A stretch of DNA of 64,000 nt from Cyclospora cayetanensis (GCF_002999335.1 NW_020312635.1:1-64000); one strand, 5' to 3'; counted from the stretch's first letter, positions 38,670 to 50,168 are shown. Program-made: numbers and translations. The notes: generated by a model not told the origin, from the letters alone.

Positions 38670-40239
38670 CCTCCTCCTGCTGCTGATGGTCGCCTGCTGC
38701 GTCCTCCCGTGTACAGACACCTCCATAAGAAGTGACAGCCATAGTGCCCTCCTGCCCTCCGCGCTGTTGTTGCAGCTGTCGTTGTTTCTGTTGCTGTTGT
38801 TGCTGTTGTTGTTGCAGCTGCTGTTGTTGCAGCAGCTGTTGTTGCAGCCGTTGTTGGTGTTGTTGCTCCTGCATGCGCTGCTCTAGGGAGAGCAGCAGCT
38901 GCTGCTGCCGCGCTAGCATTTCTTGCGTTTCCAGGATGTGCTGCTGCATCTGCAGCAGTTGCTGATGCAGCAACTGCTTCTCCTCGTGGTGGTGGAGTGT
39001 CATGCTGCTGCTGCTTCGGCGCTTTCGCCGCTGATGCTTCCGTTCTGTCGCTGTTCGCGCAGCCTCTTCTACTGCGACGTCTGCTGTCGCCAGCGGTTCT
39101 GCATGTCGCTTTCCTGGTGCCGAAGCGGCTGACACTGTAGGGGATGCAGGAGGGATGCTCAATGCTTCTTGCGATTGTTCAAGAATTTCTCCCAGAGGCT
39201 TCGTCTGCTGCCTCTGCAGCAAGAAGTAAGGGCCGTCATCGTCTTCTTGCGAAACGTTTTGCAGCCAATCCTGCGAACATATGCCCCCCGCGACAGTGTG
39301 GCGTCGATACATTTGAATTTGCTGCTGCTGCTGCTGCTGATGTTCGTTTTGCTGCTGTTCATGTTGTTGCGAATCGTTCGGCAGCAGCACTGCCTGAACA
39401 GTAGAGCGAGCCAGGCGCCGCTGTGTAATCTGCTGTTGCTGATTTAGTGGCAAAGACAGCGATGAAGGACGCTCAAGAGTCGTGAAAGACGATGCAAGCA
39501 GTGGGGGAGACGACGCAGGTGATGCAGAGCTGCCCGCTTTTGTTGCTCTTGATGCTCCTCCTGCTCCTTTTTCTCCTCCTGTTGCTGTTGCTGCTACTGC
39601 TACTCCTGCTGTTTCTGCTCCTTTTTCTTCTCCTGTTGCTGCTGCTCCTTTCTCTTCTCCTCCTTTCGCTGCTACTCCTGCTGTTTCTCCTCCTGTTGCT
39701 GCTACTCCCGCTGTTTTTTCTGCTCCTTTTCCTTCTCCTGTTGCTGCTGCTCCTGCTGCTCCTCCTCCTGTTGTGCCACTAGGCTGCTGCTTCAACAAAG
39801 ACTCCCCCTGTGCCCTCATCCAGGGAGAGTCAGGGGGAGGCCTGTAGCTGTGATGCTGCAGCATCGCCTCGAGACGGTTGCTGCTGCTGCTGCTGTTGTT
39901 GGTGTTGCTTTGTTTCTGCATTTGCTGCAACTGCGCTGCAGAAGGCAGCAGCCGCAGGTCGGAGTGGGGTATCGCGTCTTCCTGAAGCAACCCCGTCCGT
40001 CATCACCAACACAAATACATACACAGCAAACATGCAGCTTCAAATTGAAGAGGTCAACTTGAATTTCCTTGCTTCGATCCCCCTGTCTAATACCTCCCGA
40101 ACAAATCAACTCTCTCTGCCCTACACGAACGACTAACTCCTACGCCTTCGCTTACCCCTGAACACTGCAAGTCAGCGAGGATCTGATCTGTGACGGCTTC
40201 ATTGGAGAGCAGAAGCGGATGCAGACGCTGCATGCGACT

Positions 40240-40285
<46 letters not shown>

Positions 40286-40965
40286 GGGGGCAGCAGCAGC
40301 TCGTCATCGCTGCTGCCGTTGTTGGCAGCAAACCATGCGGCAGTATTATCACGTCTGCGCAAGAGTTTCTTTCGCCGAAAGACTCGCCTCTTGCCGCTGC
40401 TGCGCTTCCACTGCTGCAATTTCTGCTGCGGGTGCTGCAGATGGTCGCCGACATCCGAAAAGCTGCTGCTGCTGCTGCTGCTCCTAGACATCCACCGCTG
40501 CACTCCAGGATCCGAGTCGCTGTCGCTGCTTACGTCATTCAGCGCATCGCTGCTGCTGTCGGCTGCAGCAGCAGCAGCAGCAGCTGCTGCTGCTGCTGCT
40601 GCTATCTCCGCTGCCGCCTCTGCAGCTCCCACCTGCGCTCGCACGACTTCATCCGCCTGCTCAGCAGCAGCAGCTGCTGCTGTAAGGGCTGCTGCTGCTG
40701 CAGAGGCGGCTGCAGCACGCACATCGTGCGACGTGGCAGTTGGCAACAGACGCGCTGCTTCTGCAGTTGCCACCTGAGCAGCAGCAGCAGCTGCTGCTGC
40801 TGCTTCAGCCCTTGCCGCAGCAGCAGCTGCCGCTGCTGTTGCTGCCTTCACAGTATCGCCCTCGGCTGCTGCCTTCGCAGAATCTGCAGCAGCAGCTGCC
40901 GCTGCTGCACGGCCTCTTGCTGTCTGACACACACGCAAGACACGTAGCATGAGACAAAAATGCAT
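36874..40965 (-). CDS. Q-rich basic nuclear-type protein, about 1,305 residues
   Basis: Exons 40965-40156 and 39981-36874, joined in phase 0 (TTCAGGG|GTAAGC to TTGCTTCAG|GAA). The N-terminal third is poly-Ala, then acidic-Ser (SSDSDSDP), Arg-rich (KRRVFRRKKLLRRR) and poly-Gln. The second exon alternates Gln runs with ordinary sequence and ends in Lys-rich clusters (AKKHKRQRD, KKRRKKKLSK), suggesting nuclear or nucleolar location. I recognise no domain. The start is uncertain: ATGs at 40965 and 40950 lie just upstream of a good acceptor (GTGTGTCAG|ACA at 40923), which also phase-matches a donor in the preceding RRN3 gene, so this region could instead be the 3' part of a longer transcript. Confidence 0.6.
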
Positions 40966-41194
40966 AATCCAAAAGGCAGGGTGGTACAACCCCACCCCAC
41001 CCCACCTCACACACCACTCCCTAGTTCCCGTCCTTGCAGCATGCAGACATGTGCCTGCAGTTTCAAACGACAAACGAGAATCTGCGTGAGGCACCTCGCT
41101 CCTGACACTGCTGACGTATCCTCACCTCCTTCGTTACTTCCACGCAGTCAAAACCTACAAAATCCTCCAATGCACGAATGCCAATTTCCTGAGC

Positions 41195-41468
41195 ACATAC
41201 AAACATATACATACACATACATACAAGCAAACAATCATACATACACATACACACACATATGCATACATACACATATACATACAAACATACATTCATACAA
41301 ACATACATACACGTACACATACAAACATACACATATATACAAACATACATTCATACAAACATACATACACGTACACATACAAACATACACATACATATGC
41401 ATACATACACATATATATACATCCATGCACATACAAACATACAATCATACAAACATACATCCATATAC
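41195..41468. repeat. CATACAAACATACA microsatellite
   Basis: Dense repeats of ACATACAAACATACATACAC between the last RRN3 exon and the next minus-strand gene. Frames through it read as Thr/His/Ile- or Tyr/Val/Cys-rich peptides and are not coding. Confidence 0.85.
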
Positions 41469-41525
41469 AGTGAGGAAGCGAGCACTCTTGCTCTGACTGC
41501 GCGCGAACGGCGAGTTATCGCGCAG

Positions 41526-44500
41526 TTAGGAGCTCAGGCTGAGGATCGCTTGAAAGGCTTCGAAATGTGCATGTACCTCTCCATCATGCTTCTCGTGAAG
41601 CCTGTTTTCTTCTGTTCCTCCTTGCTGCCGCATGCGATCCTCCGCTTGAGAAGACAGCTGCTGTTCATGGAGCTTCCGTGTCTCGGCATCTGCTTTGTCG
41701 CAGCTCGCCGCCTGCTGTACGTACACCGACGCGGCAGAAAACTTGAACTCCAGCGTTATCGCAGCACGCCAAGCAAAAAGAAAGGCCTCAAATCTGCAAG
41801 CCTCACAGAGGGGGAAAGGTGGGGAGAACGAGCTTACGGGGGAAGATGCAGCTGCAGAAACAAAGAGGTGGCAACTGCCGCTTGCAGCGTCTGCTTCAGG
41901 TGCAAGCCCTTCCACCCCGTCTTCATAACTGCTGCTGCTTACGCTGCTCTTTTCATTCCACTGTTGCAGCAGTTCACGAAGCTCCTGCTGCAAACGCAAT
42001 ACTTGCTGAGCAAGCTGCTCCACGTGGTACTGTTGATTGGGCTTCTGCTCGTCCTGCTGCATGTGCTGCTGCTCCTGTATTTGTTTCAGCTGCTCGAGCA
42101 GGATCGCGACTTGTCTAATTTGGTGCTGTCTGTGCTGCTGGGGTTGCTGATGCTGCTGCTGCTGCAAGGCAGACTCCACCTGCTGCCACTCCCTGTATTT
42201 GCTCGCAATAAAGCGCTGAGAGTGGCGCAGTCTATACGGATCGAAGGGAAAGAAGGCTGCCAAAGGGTCGTTGTAGCTGCTACTGCTGCTATTGCTGTTG
42301 TTGCCTGAGTGCACAGTGCATGCACTAGGCAAGAGATTGTGGGAGTCTGGACTCATTGGCGCGCTGGGGGGAGCCTCGCACAAGTGTTGGTGCTGCTGCA
42401 TCTGTGTTTGCTGCTGCTGCATTTGTATCTGTATCTGCTGCTGCTGCTGAACTTGCTGCTGCATGTCAGTCGGAGACAAAGGCGATAAAAAGTCTTCTGT
42501 AGCTGCCTCTTCCTGCTCGTGTGTTGCCGTGGCTGCTGCTGCTGCTGTTGCTGCTGCGCTTGATCCCCCGAGGTTTGCTGCGCCAGAAGGGGGGTTAAGC
42601 GCTTTCGCGGCAGCAGCTCCTCGCAAATGCTGCTGCTGCTGCATCTGCTGCTGCTGCTGCTGCCTGTGGTGCTGCAGCACAGCTGCAAAGTGAGACTCCA
42701 TCGCCACAAAAAGCCCCGTACGCCTGCATGCGGCAACGAACTGCCTGGCAATGCCACGCTTGAGATGCAACAGCGGCTGCAGGGGCAGCAGCACTGAAGA
42801 AATATCGAAAGGGGGAAGCAGCAGGAAAGCGAGTCTCCCTTGCTGCAGTAAAGGTCCCATCCAGAAGCACAAACCGTAGCAGAGACTTTCCACGACAGTC
42901 CGTAGCAGCGCTAAAGGCGAATCTGCGCTGTCTGCAAGCAACAACAAAGAGGCACAGGCAGACATACACACACACAGTTAGTAGCAACAGTAGTAGTAGC
43001 AGCAGTAGTAGCAGTAGCAGCAAGAGTAGTAGCAGCAAGAGTAGTAGCAACAAGAGTAGTAGCAACAGCAGTAGCAGCAATAGTAGTAGCAGCAAGAGTA
43101 GTAGCAACAGTAGTAGTAGCAAGAGTAGTAGCAACAGTAGTAGTAGCAGCTGGAAGCAGAGGAAGATCTTGCATCTACAAGGCAGCAGCTGATACGCTGA
43201 TAGGCAGCAAGGAGAAATGAACAAACGAAGGAAGAAGGTTCATTCGAAAGGCATTTATTTTTCGGTATGTTTACCGAAGTCTCTAGTGAAGGCTGCCTGC
43301 AAGACACGCATGCGCTGCTGCTGCTGCTGGAAAAGACCAGTGCCAGTCCTTAAAAAGCCCCTATGCAGCAGCAGCAGCAGCTGCTGCAACGCTGCAGCCG
43401 CAATGCTAGGAGGTACAACGCGTGCTCGACAGAGAAAGGAAGCGATGTAGCAGCAGGCGATGCGACGCTGTAGAAAACAGAGCATACAGCAGTCAAGCAG
43501 CAGCAGCAAGAAAAACAGTGGAAAGCGTCTTCATGAAGCTGCAACAAGAGCCGTAGGACGAGCATTAGCAGCAGCGAAATCAGCAACAAGAGAAGTGGGA
43601 GCATTAGCAGCAGCAAAAGCAGTAGCACACGCAGCAGAGCATTAGCAGCAACAAGAGCAGCAGCAGTAGGAGCATTAGCAGCAACAAGAGCAGTAAGACA
43701 AGCATTAGCAGCAGCAAACACAGCAACAAAAGCAGTAGGACGAGCATTAGCAGCAGCAAACACAGCAGCAAAAGCAGTAGGAGCATTAGCAGCAGCGAAA
43801 TCGGCAACAAGAGAAGTGGGAGCACTAGCAGCAGCAAAAGCAGTAGCACACGCAGCAGAGCATTAGCAGCAACAAGAGCAGTAAGACAAGCATTAGCAGC
43901 AACAAAAGCAGTAAGACAAGCAGTAGCAGCAGCGAAATCAGCAACAAGAGAAGTGGGAGCACTAGCAGCAGCAAAAGCAGTAGCACACGCAGCAGAGCAT
44001 TAGCAGCAACAAAAGCAGTAGCAGTAGGAGCATTAGCAGCAACAAGAGCAGTAGGACGGCAATTAGCAGCAGCAAACACAGCAGCAAAAGCAGTAGGACG
44101 AGCATTAGCAGCAGCAAACGCAGCAACAAGAGCAGTAAGACAAGCATTAGCAGCAACAAAAGCAGTAAGACAAGCATTAGCAGCAGCAAAAGCAGTAGGA
44201 CGACAATTAGCAGCAGCAAAAGCAGTAGGACGGCAATTAGCAGCAGCAAACACAGCAACAAGAGCAGTAGGACGGGCATTAGCAGCAGCAAACGCAGCAG
44301 CAAAAGCAGTAGCAGAAAAGGAGTCGGAATGTGGAGAATGCTGTGGCGTGTCAGTGTAGCGAGGCAAGGGAGGGGTAGTGCAGGGGAAGGATGCATAGAG
44401 GACTGTGTAAATTATCTGACGTGTCGTATTAAAAGGCTGCTGCTGCCTTTTGAATGCGACTTGGTGTGTAGGGGGAGGCATGTGAGACAAGGAATTGAAG

Positions 44501-44881
44501 GATGCGTTGTGCCCTTACAAGTCGGATGTGCCTTGCTCTGTTGACGAGCAGCATGAAGAGCTGCTGCAGCAGCAAAACAGTCCATCGAACTTCGAGAGAT
44601 GCCACGAAGAAGACGATAAACTGCGTGTGTCTGCAGTTGTGTGCTGGCAAGACAACACGCACGAAGGCATTGAGCAGCTCGGCGACAAAAACGTCTGCTT
44701 CTGAGGCAACTCCAGACACTGCGGCGGCAGCTTCTCCAAAAGCAGCATGTCGTGCAGCAGCTCCTCCCTCCCCCACAGCTGCTGCTGTGACTGCAGCAAC
44801 TGCAGCATCGCATGCAGGAGAAAGGAGGGGAGAATCGTCGACACAGGGGGAGTAATCTGCGGCGCTAAGCCCATGCCCACG

Positions 44882-44941
<60 letters not shown>

Positions 44942-47900
44942 AGGGGCGACTGCAGGCTTGTGGCGAAGAGCTGGCAAGTGCACTTTGAGATACGACAAGA
45001 CTGCAACCATCAGACAGTCCAGCGTTCGCGCCATTGCATCAATATCCTCTTCGCTGCGGATGCGGCAGTACAGCTCCTGCAGCAGCTGTTGCTGCTGCTG
45101 CAGCAACTGCTGAACGGATCCTAAATCGACTGAGCCTTGCTGCAGCTGCAGCGACAGCTCGGCTAGCTGTTCGCGCTGAGGCGCAAATCAACGACACGTG
45201 AAACACACACCCACTCCAGTCAAGAGAGATCTGCATTCCACGCAAATCTCGAAGCAACCTAGTGGAAATGCCGCTCGTTGACTCCAAACAAGCATGCCCT
45301 CCTTTCCTCCCCCTTCTTCTTTCCCCCCTTTTCTCCATTATCAGTAAACATGCCAGACAGGAGATCGCACCTTCCACGTGCTCATCTGCTCGGCATCTAC
45401 CGAGTTCGGATCCTTGTGTTTGATCTCCGAGTCAATAACAACCATGCGGGAAAGCAGCAACCTCCAGATGCTCCCCCGAAGCTGCAGAATGCATGCAAAA
45501 CGCAACGAGAATGCAATACTAGGGAGTGCCGCTGCAGGGCGACTGTCTCACGCTACGCGAACCTCTCCCCCCTCTTTTCTCTTCCTTCCTCTTCCTTCCT
45601 CCCCCAGTTTGCTCTGCGGAGAAGGGGATATCTGAAATGCGTGCAGTGTGTGTGTGTATGTGTGTGTGTGAGAGAGAGAGAGAGGGAGGGAGAGAAGGAG
45701 TTAGAGAGAGAGTCAAGAGAGAGTTAAAGAGAGAGACTTAGGGTATTAGATATTTAGAGAGAGAGTTAGAGTTAGAGTGAGAGAGAGAGTTAGAGGGTTA
45801 GAGGGTTAGAGTCAGAGTGCGAGTTAGAGAGAGACAGAGACAGTTAGAGAGAGGGAGAGACAGAGAGGGTTAGATAGATAGAGGCAGAGAGAGTTAGAAA
45901 GAGACTTAGAGAGTTAGAGTTAGAGGGCCAGACAGAGAGAGTTAGAGAGAGAGACTTAGAAAGTTAAACAGAGAGAGTTAAAGAGAGAGAGAAATAGTTA
46001 GAGGGAGGGTTAAAGAGAGAGGGTTAAAGAGAGAGAGTTAAAGAGAGAGAGAAACAGTTAGAGAGATAGACTTGAAGAATTCGAGTTAGAGAGAGCTAGA
46101 GAGAGAGATGAGGCACAAGCTCAATCCGAGATGAGGTGCGCATAAAGCGAAATGCCTTGCGCAAGGAAAACAGGAGCAGACTCGGCATATCAAAGCCTCG
46201 TCTTACGGGAGGAATGTTGTGTGCAAGCCAGAGCAAGCTTTTCGCATAAGCTCCATGAATATCAGAGGGCTGCTTAAGGGCAGGTGCACTGCGGCGAAGA
46301 GATTCAGCAAGACTCCCCACAACGGAGGGAAAGGCTTCTGCAAACTGCAAGCCACACAAATTATCAAAAGGAAAAAAGAGATGCCGAGAGAGAGAAAGAG
46401 ATAGAGAGCGATACAGCCCCCACCCCAAGAGGCGAGATCCTTGGCAGTTACACTGCTTTTTCCTGTGTAGTTCGAGACGCTAGAATATGCAACCGCAAAA
46501 CAACGATGCATGCAGAGCACGTAGACACTAAGGAAAAAAGCAGTACATTGGCATGCACAGCCTGCAAACACATGCATGCAAACGGCTTTTATACGAAGAC
46601 AGACTCTTCTAGATCCCCTATCGCTTTCGCCATCTGAACCTTTTCTCTCTTTCTATCGTTTCCTCAACCTCCCTGCCGCTCCATAGCTCTCTCTCTATAT
46701 ATATCTCTGACATATCTCTTCCTAACGTTTCTCTCTATATATCTCTGACATCTCTCTTCCTATCATCTCTCTCTCTCTGTCTCACTCTCTGTCTCTGTCT
46801 CTCTCTCTCTTTCCCCATCCCCATCCCCACCCCCGTTACACACATACACGCCTATGAGCATGCATGCCTCCTTCTCAGCCTCTCTCTCTCTCCCCCTAGA
46901 TGCAAGTATACGCCTTCGAGATACTGCAGTAAGGAATGCATGCACAGAGCTGGCCGTCCCCCCCTTTGGATGCGAATAGGATGTGAATTTTCTGCGCACT
47001 TGCTTAAGGATCGAACATATAAGCCTCGAGGCTTTCGTGTCGACGGAGAGGATGTTCTCAACACATCGGACGTAGCTGAAGTCTTCATCCTTCGCCAATT
47101 TCACGCCGCTCACACTTTGCATCCCCGACTGACAAGCTGCCTGATGCGTCGTGACACCTTCGCTAGCTCCAGCTGTCTTTGAAGCCGCTTGCTGCATTTC
47201 TGCTGCTTGAGGTGATGAGTCTTCTCGGCGAACAAAAAACGTTCTTGTGGAATGAAATCGCGGATTGGGGTGTGCAGACACGTAAATGCCTCGCATGCCT
47301 ATACATATAGACATATATATAGATATCGATATATGTTGATATATATTGATATATATTGATATATATTGATATATAGATATTTAGGTATACATACATAGAT
47401 ATATACATGTTGGTATATAGATATACGTTTAGGTACATACATACATATATATATGTTGATATATATAGATATGTAAGTCATATGCGTAGATATAAATTTT
47501 ATAGATACATATAGATGCATATACATACACACACATATATATATGGATATACATACATGCATATCTGTACATATATATATATATCTATATATAAGTATAT
47601 ACATGCACAGAGATGAGATGCACGACACAAGCTCACAAATCCAATCGCCACTATACAGCAGAAGTGCACATGGGGCCTTAGCGCAGAGACGGCGCACGAA
47701 ACGGGCATTCAAATCAGAATTGGCATCCAGAAGAGCAATATACCGTGGAAATTAGCGCCTTAAAAAAAGGATTTTTGAAAAGTTTTCAACAGCACAGTGA
47801 TGACACACACATAGAGAGCTAAATCTCACGCCTGAAGCCTTGTCCCTTAAAAGGCATATTTCCAGTTTTCCTCCTTTAAGAGAGAAAAGCGACACATACC

Positions 47901-48719
47901 ACGCATTTTCAATTTCGCTCGAGGATGAAAGCGGATAACAGCAGACACCAGCTCGAAGTCTTCGCCTTGAAGATCCTGCCCTTCTTCTGCACATAAAGGG
48001 GGAAAACGACTTGCCGAGAAAGCCTCCTGCGTTCTCGCCTTGTGCTGCGAACGCGGGGAAGCACTAAATCCCGTGTGGCGCTGCATGCCGCTGCTGCACT
48101 GCCCGCATGCAGTGCCACACAAGGCTTTTGAAAACGCAAACTTCTCTTACCCCCGAGTTGAAGGATGGATCTCAACTTCTGCTTCAAAGCCCTTCGATTG
48201 GGAAAGGCGAAGCGTCCAAGGCGTAGCCAGGCACCCCCGCTGCTGCTGCTGCTGCTGCTGCCTTTTGCTGCTGAAGAGGCAGAAGAACCCCCCACTGCAG
48301 AGCCGTCAGAAACAGCACTTCCGCCACCTCCACTACCACTAAGACCACCATCTCCGCAGCTGTATCCTACGTGTTCGCCTTTGCAGCTGTCCACACCACC
48401 ATACACGCACATCCCCTGCTGATTTCCACCTGACAAGCGTAGTAGCGTGTTGTGTGTCTGTACACCCCAAAAGCCCTGCAAAAGAAGCGTTCTCGCCGCA
48501 TCCCCGAACTACCCGCACGCGCGCAGAACGCTTACAAGAACAGGAGGAACCAAAAAGCGAAGAAAAAGCTTACGCCTCTTTGAGATGATGAACCAGGCAA
48601 TCCGCCGCTGCCGCTGCACCTTCACCTGCACGAATGGCAATAATATCGAGGAGCAGCGAACCGAAGAGTATAATAGTCTCTCCTGCACTGGCCCTCGAGT
48701 CTGTTGCTGCTGCTGTTGT

Positions 48720-48770
<51 letters not shown>

Positions 48771-49066
48771 AGGCAGCACAGCGCTGTCGACTGCAGAAGT
48801 ATCTGTTGCTTCGTCCTCGTCTACAATTTCTCGCTCCACTGAAAAGCCTCCCGTACAGCTGCCGGCAGCAGCAGCGACGAAGTCGAAGTGCAGCAGGAAG
48901 CTTTCAAGGAGAGGCTGGAGACGCATTGGCGGCAGTCTGTTGCAGTGCTGCAGTATCCATCGTCCAAGTAGCAAGACGTTCTCGTTCCCCCCTAAGGCTG
49001 TTGGAGGGCAGTTCATAGCCAGCGTAAGCTCTGCTTCTGCCGCCGCCGCTGCTGCTGCCGCTGCTG

Positions 49067-49101
<35 letters not shown>

Positions 49102-50168
49102 AAGGAACTCCCAAAAAAGTCTCTCGTAACCTGCAGAGGCGAGTTGCTGCTGCTCCCACAGCCACCGTAAGCAGACAGCGGGGAAAAGCAGCTGCTTGCA
49201 CTCGCTGGAATGCCTCCTCCTCGAGCCGCTGCAGTGGCAGGGAGGCGAGGCTGTGGGAGGGGTGCTGTCTCTGTCATGGAGGGTGAAAAAGGAGGTGTCG
49301 AGGGAGACAGCAGCAAATGTTGTTGTTGCTGCTGCTGCTGCAGAGAAGGAGCCTGAAGGATGGACAGCAGGGGAGAGTTTGGCGATAGGGGGCTTTGAGG
49401 CTGCTGCAGCATTGGCAGCCATGAGGGCTGTTGCGCTGGAAGTTTCTGTGTTACGTGGGTTGCAGCAGGGGGTAAAACTGCCAGTCTTGGTATTGCACTG
49501 TCACTGCTACTGCTGCTGCTACTGCTGCTGTTACTGCTGCTGGTATTGTTGCTGGTATTGCTGTTGTCTCTGCAGGTGGTGTTGGTGCTGCTGCTGCTGC
49601 CGGTATTGCTGTTGTCTCTGCATGTGGTGTTGGTGCTGGTGACGCTTGTTGTCACAGCATCCGCAAGAGCGGCGGGAAGCAGCGAGAAGTCTTCAGACAC
49701 ACCTCCCCCAGGCTGAGGGTGGAGTTGTCGAGGCTGCTGCAGTGCTGAGGAATGAGCAGGAGAGGCGGCTTCGCTTTCCGAGGAGATAGGGGACCCCACA
49801 AAAGAGGGCTGCTCCTGCTGTTGGTGTAATAGCAGCGGTTGGTGTTGTTGCTGCTGCTGCTGCACGTTGTTTCTGGAGATTGCGAGAGCTGCTGCATCCC
49901 GAGGCGGCTTTAAGGATACGACTGAAGATGCTGTTGCTCCTGTTGCTGCTCCTGTTGCTGCTCCTGTTGCTGCTCCTGTTGCTGCTCCTGTTGCTGCTCC
50001 TGTTGCTGCTCCTGTTGCCGCTGTTACGCAAGGAGGCTGGAGAAGCCTCCTGTAGGTGACATGTTGAGCGAATGTCATCTTCCTGCAAAAGGTGCATGCG
50101 CGTTGCGCATGGCCTGCTTGTGGAGGTATCGGCGGAAAGCAGGTGCCTCCTGTGACGCATATATGCAT
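41526..50168 (-). CDS. RRN3: RRN3/TIF-IA Pol I initiation factor with DCL (DUF3223) domain
   Basis: RRN3 bridges RNA polymerase I to the rDNA promoter. Exons carrying RRN3 sequence: 46344-46207 (AYAKSLLWLAHNIPP), 45481-45371 (LLLSRMVVIDSEIK), 45175-44519 (VVLPAHNCRHTQFIVFFVAS), 43467-43275 (ACCYIASFLCRARVV) and 42931-41526 (GPLLQQGRLAF; FFPFDPYRLRHSQRFIASKY). All junctions keep phase. Upstream, exons up to 48151, 47986-47900 and 47289-47000 encode a complete DCL/DUF3223 domain: LGRFAFPNRRALKQKLRSIL, LQGEDFELVSAVIRFHPRAK, RTFFVRREDSS and, after a 40-residue insert, DEDFSYVRCVENIL. A Gln/Ser-rich exon at 50168-48574 ends in helices resembling RRN3's N-terminal repeats. The link 47000 to 46344 is in phase; the link 48574 to the DCL exon is uncertain. 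A separate start at ATG 48412 is possible. Confidence 0.72.
42972..43155. repeat. AGTAGTAGCAGCAAG microsatellite in RRN3 intron
   Basis: Interrupted AGTAGTAGCAACAGTAGTAGCAGC repeats fill most of the intron 43274-42932. Read on the minus strand they give Leu- or Tyr/Cys-rich phantom ORFs. Confidence 0.85.
43555..44325. repeat. Satellite-like array of ~30-base GCA-rich units in RRN3 intron
   Basis: More than twenty units of the type AGCAGCAGCAAAAGCAGTAG followed by GACGAGCATT or AGACAAGCATT, with higher-order blocks: the segment around 43555-43640 recurs near 43790-43865 and 43940-44005. It occupies the intron between RRN3 exons ending at 44519 and starting at 43467. Both strands look open because units are near multiples of 3, but no start or motif supports coding. 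Confidence 0.85.
44884..44942. repeat. (CTG)19 run inside RRN3 exon
   Basis: Uninterrupted CTG trinucleotides. In the RRN3 frame on the minus strand they encode about 19 alanines between the LSYLKVHLPALRHK segment and the LPAHNCRH motif, a position that is a variable loop in other RRN3 proteins. Confidence 0.9.
45650..46115. repeat. GAGAGAGTTAGA simple-sequence tract in RRN3 intron
   Basis: Purine-rich strand of GAGAGTTAGAGAGAGA units, about 460 bases, within the intron 46206-45482. Strong strand asymmetry (plus strand almost free of C). Confidence 0.85.
46680..46830. repeat. CTCTCTATATATCTCTGACA simple-sequence tract
   Basis: Pyrimidine-rich repeats with three copies of a CTCTCTATATATCTCTGACA unit and then (CT)n. 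Lies in the intron proposed to join the DCL exon (ending 47000) to the first clear RRN3 exon (46344). Its polarity is opposite to the GA tract 600 bases away. Confidence 0.8.
47298..47600. repeat. ATATATTGAT microsatellite in DCL-region intron
   Basis: GATATATATTGATATATATTGAT and related TA-rich units fill the intron between DCL exons 47986-47900 and 47289-47000. Confidence 0.85.
49928..50024. repeat. 12-base tandem repeat GTTGCTGCTCCT
   Basis: About seven perfect copies. On the minus strand, in the frame of the 50168-48574 exon, they encode a Gly-Ala-Ala-Thr tetrapeptide repeat near the N-terminus. The other minus frame reads as an Asn-Arg-Ser-Ser repeat. Confidence 0.9.

Noticed and set aside
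39492..40947. Plus-strand poly-Leu/Phe and poly-Cys ORFs resembling membrane proteins
   Set aside because: The hydrophobic stretches are CTG/CTTCTC repeats read antisense to the 1,305-residue gene; no start context or structured flanks.
41259..42308. 349-codon plus-strand ORF
   Set aside because: Begins in a CATACA microsatellite and continues antisense to the last RRN3 exon, which carries the conserved FFPFDPYRL motif on the minus strand.
43555..44325. Regular repeat-spacer look suggesting a CRISPR array
   Set aside because: Units are directly abutting variants without unique spacers, and the gene structure is eukaryotic with spliceosomal introns.
43350..44490. Minus-strand ORFs of up to 221 codons of Leu/Ala/Thr repeats
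   Set aside because: They arise from the intronic satellite whose unit length is near a multiple of 3; real RRN3 exons on both sides splice over it in phase.
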